Positions 53,301-64,000 of a stretch of 64,000 bases of DNA are shown in pieces. The DNA comes from Chelativorans salis. Lineage in GTDB: Bacteria; Pseudomonadota; Alphaproteobacteria; Rhizobiales; Rhizobiaceae. The notes beneath the pieces are model-generated. The model did not search any database and had not been told where the DNA came from. It worked only from the letters and a program-made list of their open reading frames with translations. The position numbers and the translations under genes were made by a program. The stretch is taken from the NCBI RefSeq assembly GCF_025336525.1, contig NZ_JAOCZP010000003.1, positions 186,001 through 250,000 on the forward strand. The letters are read 5' to 3'. Position 1 is the first letter of the stretch; each line of letters begins with the position of its first letter.

Positions 53301-55308
53301 GAAGTCGACCGCCGGTTCGGCAGCGTCCGCTGTCACCAGCGGTATGTTGGAAGTCGAGAAGCGGCTCGGCGACAGCGTGGGTCGTACCCGGGCCGTACTG
53401 ACCGAGGGTATCGGCGATGCCGAGGAGCGCCTGAAGCAGAGCGCCGAGCAAGCAGCCGGCCTTGTCAGTCAGCAGTTGGCGAATACGCGGACCTTGTTGC
53501 AGGAGGGCGTCGGCGATGCCGAGGAGCGCCTGAAGCAGAGCGCCGAGCAGGCGGCAAGCCATGTGAGCCAGCAACTGGCGCGGACCCAGGCCGACCTGGT
53601 GTCGACGGCCGACACGATCGGCCAGACCTTCGCCCAGGTCAACGAGCACATCTCCAAGCGCACCGGCGAAGCGGCGCGCACGCTGGAAGAGCGCACACGC
53701 GAGTTCAACGCCATGCTGGCCGGGCGCAGCTCCGAGATGAGCCGCATCCTCGATGAGACGGCGCGCCCGCTCGTGGAACGCTTCGAGGCCAGCGGCGGTG
53801 AGTTGCAGCAGGGTATTGAGGCCATCACCAACCGCACCACCGAGCGGCTGCAGCAGGAGAACGCTGCCCTCGTCAACGCGCTGGCCAGCCGCACGGCAGA
53901 GGCGCTCGACGCCGTCGAGCGCGCCCGCAACGGCCTTGCCGGCAATGTCGACGAGCTCCTGCAACAGCTGAACGCTTCTGGCGAGAGGCTGGGCCAACTC
54001 GTCGACTCTGCGGCGCAGAACCTTTCGCAGGTGGACGAGAAGCTCACCAACACGACGCGCGAATTCGCCGCGAATACCGGCAAGGCGGCGGAGACGTTCG
54101 CCAACTCGGCAAGCCTCATCAACGCCAATTCCGGCCGGCTCACGGACTTCTCCGAGCGGACGCTCCGCGAGATCTCGAGCATCGCCAGCCGCTTCGAGGA
54201 CCACAGCCGTGTGCTGGAAAGCGCCTCGAACCTTCTAGAGAAGGCGCAGTCCGGCCTCAGTTCCTCCCTGGAGGACCGCCAGAGCGCGCTTGAGGCATTG
54301 GCGAACGGTCTCGTCGAGAAGTCACAGCAGATCGAGACTGCCATGAAGTCTTTCGAGGGGCTTCTCGACGGCATGTTCGACACGGCGGAGGGGCGCACGC
54401 GCCAGTCCGCCGAGGCGATCCGCGAAGCGATCAACCAGGTTCTGGAAGGCGCTACCCAACGCTTTACCGGAGCGACGGACGATATCCGCCGCACCGCGGC
54501 CGAAATCCGTGCCGAGTTGGAAGAGACACGCGCCGACATGAAGCGTGGCATCGTCGAACTGCCGGAGGAAGCCAGGCAGTCGACCTCGGCCATGCGCCTG
54601 GCCATCACGGAACAGGTCAATGCGTTGAAGGAACTGTCGGATATCGTTGCGAAATCCGGTCGCTTGCACGACATTGGCACGAATGAGGCCACGCCTCGTC
54701 CGGCCCCTGTGCCGCCCGCGCCCAACGGCGCGCCGGCCTCGGGCAACTCGCGTGTCTTGGAGAAGCCACGTGCCGAGCCGGCGTCGCAGCCGGCCCGTCC
54801 CGCCGCCCCTGCCCGCTCGGCGCAGGCGGCACCCGAGACGGCCCAGGCGGCGCCCAACACCGGCGGTGGCTGGATCCGCGATCTCCTGCGCAGCGCCTCG
54901 CGCGACGAGGAGGGCGAAGGGCGCGCGGAGCAGGCTGCCAACAATGGCGGCCGATCGGCCCTGCACGTGGTCGAATCGCTCAACTCGCTGTCCGTCGACA
55001 TTGCACGCGCGATCGACCATGAGGCTTCCATCGACCTGTGGGAGCGGTATCGCCGCGGTGAACGCAATGTCTTCACACGCCGGCTCTACACGCTGAAGGG
55101 CCAGCAGACCTTCGACGAGATCCAGCGCAAGTACCGGGCGGACGCGGAGTTCCGCAAGGCGGTCGACCAGTATTGCCGCGATTTCGAGAAGCTTCTGGCC
55201 GACGTTTCGCGCTCCGACCGCGACAACATGATGAGCCAGACCTACCTGACCTCCGACACCGGCAAGGTCTACACCATGCTGGCCCATGCCAGCGGCAGGC
55301 TGCGGTAG
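50338..55308 (+). CDS. GPR/RgsE-like giant repeat-rich coiled-coil membrane protein
   Basis: 1656 residues. An acidic N-terminus contains a DLDPG pentapeptide array (residues about 36-58), followed by two membrane helices (about 166-190 and 210-231) and about 1150 residues of helical coiled coil of apolipoprotein A1/A4/E type. Internal repeats of 51, 29 and 33 residues are seen. A Pro/Ala-rich linker (about 1455-1510) leads to a conserved C-terminal domain (LHVVESLNSLSVDIARAID to TGKVYTMLAHASGRLR). Size, topology and composition match the growth-pole-ring protein GPR of Agrobacterium and RgsE of Sinorhizobium, which organise polar cell growth in Hyphomicrobiales. Function inferred from that likeness. 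Confidence 0.8.
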   Translation: MARNTTKKKAEQDDFAKELEEALELETDQFEAAAGDLDRGDLDPGDSDPGDLDPGDLDIAASMEDLEAQISLAAEELAREGREDDTDDDIEAANAADSITWENEPAMAAEEAAAAPADNAHQPVERLRPADPAPSSSSVTFVPANDDQQHEYTQIAHRRDLPASRTVYWLVAALSVAWIAGAAALGNVLYGSTLWQIDSLEGLLTSPQAIGLAIGALVPVLLFWGFAVMVRRAQEMRIAAQQMADAAARLLEPENLAQDRVMMVGQAVRREVQAMGDGIERTLARAVELETLVHTEVNELERAYSENETRIRLLVDSLGSEREGIVSHAERVRASITGAHEILKEELDSAGKQIRLSVDGASQRLTDSLGQAGDGLVERINSTGESIYLAMDERADTLSRYISTSGDNLANVLDKRIEALSSSADSFIQRMDASSGAISHALDQRSEDLTQRITAAGDNLSGLLDTRIEALSTSAESFIQRMDASSGAISHTLDQRSESLAQRITAAGDNLSSLLDTRIEALSTSADNFVQRVDASTTTVSHSLDQRSEELSHRITRAGENLANLLDTRSGALDTMFKDRLSGLVNALGEASEKVNTEFDTRLSQIDSTLSERGSALISEFSTRAEALGTGMQRLDAALEARARAINEQLVERTREIADTFAHGREDVSSAIEAGKAAIDNDLSGLVASTSIMLENKGEEFARLVEEGQSRLNARLDDSFGRFDAVKTRMDETVDRQIEAFTQSENRLKELLEADLRKLEETHGSFAAALEADIAKIGERREELTAAIRADIDNVNAVFTSQVSVIDERTSTMQKALTVGVDNVRQTLENSATVLAGALREKVIEATSTLGDESAKILDDVDERIVGMDSRIAARTKETAETLATRAEALVQTFDAADHRIAARTKETAETLASRAETLVQTFDAADYRIAARTKETAETLASRAETLVQTFEEADHRIIARTHQTSAELDARATAITERLGEVESRLKSTAGSAASAVTSGMLEVEKRLGDSVGRTRAVLTEGIGDAEERLKQSAEQAAGLVSQQLANTRTLLQEGVGDAEERLKQSAEQAASHVSQQLARTQADLVSTADTIGQTFAQVNEHISKRTGEAARTLEERTREFNAMLAGRSSEMSRILDETARPLVERFEASGGELQQGIEAITNRTTERLQQENAALVNALASRTAEALDAVERARNGLAGNVDELLQQLNASGERLGQLVDSAAQNLSQVDEKLTNTTREFAANTGKAAETFANSASLINANSGRLTDFSERTLREISSIASRFEDHSRVLESASNLLEKAQSGLSSSLEDRQSALEALANGLVEKSQQIETAMKSFEGLLDGMFDTAEGRTRQSAEAIREAINQVLEGATQRFTGATDDIRRTAAEIRAELEETRADMKRGIVELPEEARQSTSAMRLAITEQVNALKELSDIVAKSGRLHDIGTNEATPRPAPVPPAPNGAPASGNSRVLEKPRAEPASQPARPAAPARSAQAAPETAQAAPNTGGGWIRDLLRSASRDEEGEGRAEQAANNGGRSALHVVESLNSLSVDIARAIDHEASIDLWERYRRGERNVFTRRLYTLKGQQTFDEIQRKYRADAEFRKAVDQYCRDFEKLLADVSRSDRDNMMSQTYLTSDTGKVYTMLAHASGRLR
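50443..50512 (+). repeat. 15-bp minisatellite coding for DLDPG
   Basis: Four copies of a 15-base unit (GACTTGGACCCGGGC with one to three changes) start at 50443, 50458, 50473 and 50488, plus a partial copy at 50503. They encode D-L-D-R/P-G units. Copy number of such perfect short repeats can change by slippage without losing frame. Confidence 0.9.
51508..52068 (+). repeat. Tandem 153-bp (51-residue) repeats in the coiled-coil gene
   Basis: Units start at 51508, 51661, 51814 and 51967 (the last about 34 residues long). Each encodes the pattern LDQRSExLxQRITAAGDNL followed by LLDTRIEALSTSAxSFIQRMDASSGAISH. The spacing is exactly 153 bases, and units two and three are nearly identical, pointing to recent duplication. 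Confidence 0.92.
52948..53295 (+). repeat. Tandem 87-bp (29-residue) repeats in the coiled-coil gene
   Basis: Units start at 52948, 53035, 53122 and 53209. The first three are almost identical in DNA and encode RIAARTKETAETLASRAET then LVQTFDAADH; the fourth is degenerate. The near-identity suggests recent expansion or active homogenisation. Confidence 0.92.
53413..53610 (+). repeat. Two 99-bp (33-residue) repeats in the coiled-coil gene
   Basis: Copies begin at 53413 and 53512. Each starts GDAEERLKQSAEQAA and then SQQLAxT. The first about 40 bases are identical between copies; the rest diverges. Confidence 0.85.
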
Positions 55309-55343
55309 ACGCGGCTTTCTGGAGGCCGTTTTTCCGATCCTTG

Positions 55344-55371
55344 AAAACCCCGGCAGCCAGCCGGGGTTTTT
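55344..55371 (+). terminator. Rho-independent terminator after the coiled-coil gene
   Basis: CCCCGGC (55348-55354), loop AGCCA and GCCGGGG (55360-55366) form a perfect 7-bp stem, followed by TTTTT (55367-55371) and preceded by AAAA. It begins 36 bases after the stop, so it ends the coiled-coil transcript. The A-run on the left could also make it work in the other direction. Confidence 0.92.
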
Positions 55372-55475
55372 CTTTGAAAGTCTCTTGGGTCAAAGTCCCC
55401 CTGCATGATTCCCTGACACTCTTGCATTCCCCTGCGTTGCCGCGCATTCTCGATTTGGGACGGAAAGGGGGACGT

Positions 55476-56196
55476 ATGTATGGTGGCCGAGAGCTAACAC
55501 TTCGGTCCGGACTGTCATATGCCATCGATGTGGTGGCAGACGTGGCGAGCATGGAGGACGCCGTCTTTCTGGTGCGAGACCGGCTCGGCCTCGACCACGT
55601 CACCTATATGGCCGCGGCATATGCCCGTCCGGTCGACAGTCCCTTTATCTGCACCACCTACCCGCCGCAGTGGGTTGCGCGCTATGTGCTGCGTCGGTAC
55701 CTGAACGTCGATCCGGTGGTCCGCGCCGGATTCGGCTCGACCAGGCCGTTCGCCTGGCATGAGCTGGAGTGGGGAGAGCGTGAACAGGAGTTCATGGCCG
55801 ACGCGCTGGATCACGGCCTGGGCGACAAGGGCTATTGCATTCCCGTGGTCGACCGGGCCTTCCGCCGCTCGCTTCTGTCGCTCAATACCAGCATGGAGGC
55901 CGATGTCTGGTCCTCTTTCATCGCTGCGAGCGCACCCGGCCTCGAGAAGATCGCCCGCATCATCCACGATAAGGCGATGCACGAGCTTTCCGCCGACAGC
56001 CCCGCCGAGCCGCCCTTGGCGCCGCGCCAGGTGGAGTGCCTGTTGTGGACGGCGCGCGGCAAGGAGGCCAAGGCAATCGCCGCCATTCTGGACCTTTCGG
56101 AATTCACCGTGCGCAGCTATCTGCGCACAGCGCGGCAGAAGCTGGAATGCAGAACACTTTCCCAGGCCGTTGCGAAGGCGATCCAGCGCGGCATCA

Positions 56197-56207
<11 letters not shown>
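55476..56207 (+). CDS. LuxR-type quorum-sensing transcription regulator (no luxI in window)
   Basis: 243 residues from the ATG at 55476, with AAAGGGGG just upstream; a longer frame overlaps the coiled-coil gene and terminator and is rejected. The N-terminal autoinducer-binding domain keeps the TraR-type residues in [17 protein letters not shown] (W, Y, D) and FAWHEL. The C-terminal HTH reads [25 protein letters not shown] then [17 protein letters not shown]. No acyl-homoserine-lactone synthase is encoded nearby, so it would be an orphan (solo) receptor unless luxI lies outside. Its end overlaps glpK by 11 bases, convergently. Confidence 0.9.
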
Positions 56208-57699
<1,492 letters not shown>

Positions 57700-57718
57700 G
57701 TTCCCTCCCGCATGACCG

Positions 57719-57755
57719 ATAAAAATCCGGGAGAGGCGACCAAGCCGCCTCCCCC
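57719..57755 (-). terminator. Stem-loop with U-run between glpV and glpK
   Basis: On the minus strand GGGGGAGGCG, a 7-base loop and CGCCTCTCCC (57755-57746 and 57738-57729) form a 10-bp stem with one G-U pair, followed by GGATTTTTAT. This has the form of a rho-independent terminator. Placed directly after the binding-protein gene it probably acts as a partial terminator or 3'-end stabiliser. Confidence 0.75.
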
Positions 57756-57779
57756 AATCTCAAAGACTGGCGAACCAGC

Positions 57780-59506
<1,727 letters not shown>

Positions 59507-59545
59507 GGTTTCCTCCCTAGTAGATGTTGCACCAGTATTCGGAGA

Positions 59546-59563
59546 GGCCGCCCGAATGCGGCC
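59546..59563. other. Small stem-loop between glpU and glpV
   Basis: GGCCGC (59546-59551), loop CCGAAT and GCGGCC (59558-59563) form a perfect 6-bp stem in the 75-base gap between glpU and glpV. There is no T-run. It may influence processing or stability of the operon mRNA. Confidence 0.35.
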
Positions 59564-59581
59564 GCCCCATCCTCTTCTCCG

Positions 59582-59869
59582 CTAGACCCACCGGAAAACG
59601 CCCACGGCGTAGACGATGGATAGAGCGAGAGCCCACCACAGGTTGGGGCCAACGAGCCCCAGCCATGCAAGATTGATGAAGGCGCTTCCCAGAAGCGAGA
59701 CGAACAGCCGGTCGCCGCGCGTGGTCTCGAAGCGCAACAGGCCGACGCGGGGATGGCCGCCGGGCGAAAAGTACTCCCACACGCCCATGCTGACGAGCAG
59801 AAGCGCGATGGTGATGAAGAAGGTTGCCGTCGGCCAGGTCCAGGCCATCCATGACAGGTCCATCGTCAT
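59582..59869 (-). CDS. glpU: GlpU, small DUF2160 membrane protein of the glycerol transporter
   Basis: 95 residues with three hydrophobic helices (WPTATFFITIALLLVSMGVW; LFVSLLGSAFINLAWLGLVG; LWWALALSIVYAVGVF) and the conserved WEYFSPGGHPRVGLLRFET segment of DUF2160. It sits between the permease glpQ and the binding protein, as in rhizobial glpSTPQUV operons. Its precise part in transport is not established. Confidence 0.9.
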   Translation of the reverse strand: MTMDLSWMAWTWPTATFFITIALLLVSMGVWEYFSPGGHPRVGLLRFETTRGDRLFVSLLGSAFINLAWLGLVGPNLWWALALSIVYAVGVFRWV

Positions 59870-59878
59870 ACCCTCCCC

Positions 59879-60808
59879 TTACACGCGCCCGAGGGCAAAG
59901 CCCTTGGCGATGTAGTTGCGCACGAACCAGATCACGAGCGCGCCCGGAATGATGGTGAGGACGCCGGCCGCCGCCAGTACACCCCAGTCGAGGCCGGAGG
60001 CAGACACGGTGCGTGTCATGGTGGCGGCGATCGGTTTTGCCGCCGTCGTCGTCAACGTGCGGGCAAGCAGAAGCTCCACCCACGAGAACATGAAGCAGAA
60101 GAAGGCGGCGACCCCGACGCCGCTGGCGATCAGCGGCATGAAGATCTTCACGAAGAAGCGCGGGAAGGAATAGCCGTCGATATAGGCCGTCTCGTCGATC
60201 TCCTTCGGCACGCCCGACATGAAGCCTTCGAGGATCCAAACTGCCAGCGGCACGTTGAACAGGCAGTGCGCCAGCGCCACGGCAATATGCGTGTCGATCA
60301 GCCCGAAGGCCGAGTAGAGCTGGAAGAAGGGCAGTGCGAAGACCGCCGGCGGCGCCATACGGTTTGTAAGCAACCAGAAGAACAGGTGCTTGTCGCCGAG
60401 GAACCGGTAGCGTGAGAAGGCATAGGCCGCGGGAAGAGCCACGGAGACCGAAATCACCGTGTTCATAACCACATAGATGATGGAGTTGATGTAACCCGAA
60501 TACCAGGATGGATCGGTGAAGATGACCCCGTAATTGCGTAGTGTCGGGTTCTGCGGCCATAGCGAGAAGGTGCTGAGAATCTCGGTGTTGGTCTTGAAGC
60601 TCATGTTGATGAGCCAATAGATCGGCAGCATCAGGAAGAGAATGTAGATGGTCGGCACCAGCCACCAGAAACGCGACTGGGTGCCTCGCCGCAGCATCGT
60701 CTGGCCGAGTTCGGCCTCCGTCTTGCCGGCTGCAGCGGCCGCGGCATCCGTCCGCTGCATCGTGATCCCGTCGGCCGCCGCAGTGGCGCTGTTCTTGCCC
60801 GCCGCCAT
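59879..60808 (-). CDS. glpQ: Glycerol ABC transporter permease GlpQ
   Basis: 309 residues from the ATG at 60806-60808, which overlaps the glpP stop (TGATG). After an Ala-rich cytoplasmic N-terminus, six helices follow, with the EAA-loop region PKEIDETAYIDGYSFPRFFVKIFMP contacting the ATPases. It belongs to the MalG-type sugar permeases. Partner of GlpP in the inner-membrane glycerol importer. Confidence 0.93.
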   Translation of the reverse strand: MAAGKNSATAAADGITMQRTDAAAAAAGKTEAELGQTMLRRGTQSRFWWLVPTIYILFLMLPIYWLINMSFKTNTEILSTFSLWPQNPTLRNYGVIFTDPSWYSGYINSIIYVVMNTVISVSVALPAAYAFSRYRFLGDKHLFFWLLTNRMAPPAVFALPFFQLYSAFGLIDTHIAVALAHCLFNVPLAVWILEGFMSGVPKEIDETAYIDGYSFPRFFVKIFMPLIASGVGVAAFFCFMFSWVELLLARTLTTTAAKPIAATMTRTVSASGLDWGVLAAAGVLTIIPGALVIWFVRNYIAKGFALGRV

Positions 60809-61673
60809 CACCGCTTCTCCGTCCCGTAGTTGGTCATGACCGTGTAGAATACCCACGACATGAGAAGAATGATCAGGAAGTAGACGATCGACATGGCCGC
60901 CGCCTCGCCGAGGTTGAATTCGCCGATGGCGAGCTTCACCAGGTCGATGGACATGAAGGTGGTCGTGTTTCCCGGACCGCCGCCGGTGAGCACGAAGGGC
61001 TCCGTGTAGATCATGAAGGAGTCCATGAAGCGCAGGAGGATGGCGATCAGCAGCACCCGGTGCATCTTCGGAAGCTGGATATAGCGGAACACGGCCCAGC
61101 GCGACGCGCCGTCGATCTTCGCCGCCTGGTAATAGGCATCGGGGATGGAAACCAGCCCGGCATAGCAAAGCAGCACAACCAGGCTCGTCCAGTGCCACAC
61201 ATCCATGAGGATGATGGTGATCCAGGCATGCACGGGGTTGTTGACGTAGTTGTAAGCGATCCCGAGCTCGGCCAGCGTGCGGCCGAGCAGGCCGATATCG
61301 ATACGCCCGAAGACCTGCCAGATCGTGCCCACCACATTGAATGGGATCAGCAGCGGCAGAGCCATCAGCACCAGGCACACCGGCACGCCCCAGCCCTTGC
61401 GCGGCATGTTGAGTGCGATGAAGATGCCAAGCGACACCTCGATGCACAAAATTATGGCCGAGAAGGCGAGGTTGCGGCCCATCGCGGCCCAGAAGCGATT
61501 GGAGTGCAGGATCTCCTGGAACCACTCCGTGCCGGCCCAGAAGAAGACGTTGTTTCCGAAGGTGTCCTGCATCGAGTAGTTGACTACCGTCATCAGCGGG
61601 ATGACGGCGGAGAAAGCCACCAGCGCCAGCACCGGCAGCACCATGAACCAGGCCTTGTTGTTCGGTGTCTTGT

Positions 61674-61677
<4 letters not shown>
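60808..61677 (-). CDS. glpP: Glycerol ABC transporter permease GlpP
   Basis: 289 residues from the ATG at 61675-61677, fixed by its ATGA overlap with the glpT stop. Six helices of the MalF/UgpA type are seen, beginning AWFMVLPVLALVAFSAVIPL, with the EAA-loop SIPDAYYQAAKIDGASRWAVFRYIQLP. Located between the ATPases and GlpQ, as expected for the rhizobial glycerol transporter. Confidence 0.93.
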
Positions 61678-62750
<1,073 letters not shown>

Positions 62751-62761
62751 CGCTCCCTCCC

Positions 62762-63850
62762 CTACGCCGCTTCCGCGCGGTCCGCGACCACGCTGCGCCC
62801 CGCCTCATCGAAGACGAGCAGATGGCGCGTGTCGATGAAGACGCGTAGCGTCTCGTCGACGTTGAGCCGGTGCACACCCTCTTCGAGCATTACCCATTGA
62901 TTGCCCGCATAGTCGAGGTGCACGAAGCTTTCCGAGCCGGTGATCTCCGTCACCGTCACCCGAGCATCGACGGACACGGCATCCGCCTCGCGCCCCTTGA
63001 ACGAGAGGTGGTGCGGTTGGAAGCCGAGCGTGTAGACGCCGTCGGCAAGGCCAGCGAGCCGCACCGGCACGGGCAGCCCGTCCGAACCGTCCAGCATGAA
63101 GCGATTTTTATCCTTGCGCACCTCGATGGTGTTGAGCGGCGGATCGGAGAAGGTCTGCGCCGTCAGAAGGTCGGCCGGATTGCGGAAGACCTCGATGGTA
63201 GTCCCGAATTGGGTGACGCGGCCTTCGCTGAGCGTTGCCGTCTTGCCGCCCAAAAGCAGCGCCTCGCTGGGCTCGGTGGTGGCGTAAACGAAGATGGCGC
63301 CGGATTCGGCAAAGATGCGCGGCAGCTCGGCGCGCAGTTCCTCGCGCAGCTTGTAGTCGAGATTGGCGAGCGGCTCGTCGAGCAACACTAGGCGGGCATC
63401 CTTCACCATGGCGCGGGCAAGGGCCGTGCGTTGCTGCTGGCCGCCGGAAAGCTCCAGCGGCAGGCGCTCCAGATAAGGCGTCAGCCGCAGAAGGTCCGCC
63501 GCCTGGCGCACCTTGCGGTCCAACGTCGCCTTGTCGACGCCGGCCACGCGCAGCGGCGAAGCGATATTCTCATAGACGCTCATCGCCGGGTAGTTGATGA
63601 ACTGCTGGTAGACCATGGCAACGCTGCGCTTTCGCACCGGTACGCCGGTGACATCCGCATCGTCCATATGGACTGTGCCCGAGGTCGGCTGGTCGAGCCC
63701 GGCCATCAGCCGCATGAGCGTCGTCTTGCCGGCCAGCGTCGGCCCCAAAAGCACATTGAGCGAACCCGCCTCGAGCCGCAGCGAAACATTGCTGATATGT
63801 GTCTCGCCCGAGACGATCTTGGAGACGTCACGCAGCTCCAGCACGGCCAC
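62762..63850 (-). CDS. glpS: Glycerol ABC transporter ATP-binding protein GlpS
   Basis: 362 residues from a GTG at 63848-63850; GGAGG is only two bases away, so the in-frame GTG two codons on is an alternative. Walker A GPTLAGKTTLM, signature LELSGGQQQRTALARA and Walker B LVLLDEPLANLD are present. The usual H-loop His is replaced (YATTEPSEALLL, Thr in place of TH). A regulatory C-terminal domain follows. It overlaps the glpD end by 23 bases. Confidence 0.92.
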   Translation of the reverse strand: MAVLELRDVSKIVSGETHISNVSLRLEAGSLNVLLGPTLAGKTTLMRLMAGLDQPTSGTVHMDDADVTGVPVRKRSVAMVYQQFINYPAMSVYENIASPLRVAGVDKATLDRKVRQAADLLRLTPYLERLPLELSGGQQQRTALARAMVKDARLVLLDEPLANLDYKLREELRAELPRIFAESGAIFVYATTEPSEALLLGGKTATLSEGRVTQFGTTIEVFRNPADLLTAQTFSDPPLNTIEVRKDKNRFMLDGSDGLPVPVRLAGLADGVYTLGFQPHHLSFKGREADAVSVDARVTVTEITGSESFVHLDYAGNQWVMLEEGVHRLNVDETLRVFIDTRHLLVFDEAGRSVVADRAEAA

Positions 63851-64000
63851 GTCCTCCTTCCGTTGGTGCTTCCGCGCGTGCCACCTCGCGCAACCTCAGT
63901 TCGCGCATGAACACATCCACCGCCCGCGCCTCCTCCTTCGTCAACCGCAGGCCGCGCTTGGTGCGCCGCCAGAGCACGTCGTCGCCGCTGCGCGCCCATT
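63828..64000 (-). CDS. glpD: Glycerol-3-phosphate dehydrogenase, C-terminal end only
   Basis: The complement reads WARSGDDVLWRRTKRGLRLT and ends at the TGA at 63828-63830. This is the conserved C-terminal stretch of the aerobic FAD enzyme GlpD (usually near ARTAEDVLWRRTKLGL). About 57 residues are in the window; the rest, and the operon promoter, lie to the right. GlpD oxidises glycerol-3-phosphate to DHAP at the inner membrane, completing the pathway served by the transporter and GlpK. Confidence 0.85.
   Translation of the reverse strand, partial: WARSGDDVLWRRTKRGLRLTKEEARAVDVFMRELRLREVARAEAPTEGGRGRAGAA

Noticed and set aside
52384-54204. 606-codon antisense frame inside the coiled-coil gene
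   Set aside because: It arises from the periodic, GC-rich repeat codons; the Leu/Arg/Gly-rich product has no family likeness.
55173-55475. Longer LuxR protein starting inside the coiled-coil gene
   Set aside because: It would read through a perfect terminator and the end of another gene; the ATG at 55476 has a good ribosome-binding site and the family's usual length.

Overview
The window comes from a high-GC alphaproteobacterium, most likely of the order Hyphomicrobiales and close to Phyllobacteriaceae or Mesorhizobium-type bacteria. This is inferred from ExoY/ExoP/ExoF-like exopolysaccharide genes, a rhizobial glpD-STPQUV-K glycerol transport operon, an alphaproteobacterial DksA with one zinc-site cysteine, and a GPR/RgsE-like polar-growth coiled-coil protein. 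No rRNA, tRNA, CRISPR array, insertion sequence or phage gene was seen.

Positions 1-32.6 kb are a surface-polysaccharide locus with a secondary-metabolite cluster inside it. On the left are a cut-off O-antigen-ligase/Wzy-type polymerase (minus) and a secreted GH16 glycanase (plus). Next is a four-gene, translationally coupled plus-strand operon (1963-16346): an A-PCP loading protein; a 2669-residue hybrid protein KS-AT-ACP-aminotransferase-C-A-PCP; a terminal protein C-(A remnant)-PCP-thioesterase; and a GINT1-like/formyltransferase-like protein. A facing minus-strand pair supplies a Sfp-type phosphopantetheinyl transferase and a DegT-type aminotransferase, followed by a GMC oxidoreductase. 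Two LIC12133-type putative methyltransferases, a Wzx flippase, ExoY, two glycosyltransferases, ExoP and ExoF follow on the minus strand. A divergent glycosyltransferase closes the locus. Read by colinearity, the assembly line would load an amino acid, extend it with malonate, convert the beta-keto group to a beta-amine and condense it with glycine. The last module is odd: its C domain has HQxxxDG instead of HHxxxDG, only the C-terminal part of an A domain remains, and the thioesterase nucleophile appears to be Cys.

Positions 32.6-49.7 kb are mixed chromosomal genes: two unknown ORFs; a copper group (exported Cys protein, Met-rich multicopper oxidase, DUF411 protein); an exonuclease-CBS-DUF294 fusion; a TrpX-type ABC transporter (ATPase, permease, binding protein); dksA; ycjX-ycjF; an exported protein; folP-folB-folK; a DUF922 protein; a ferredoxin-NADP reductase; and a [2Fe-2S] ferredoxin.

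Positions 49.7-64 kb hold a small Hpt-domain protein, the 1656-residue repeat-rich GPR/RgsE-like coiled-coil protein followed by a clear terminator, a LuxR-type regulator with no luxI in view, and the minus-strand glycerol operon: glpD (5' part outside), glpS, glpT, glpP, glpQ, glpU, glpV, glpK. glpV carries an apparent one-base deletion that splits it in two frames. A strong stem-loop with a U-run lies between glpV and glpK.
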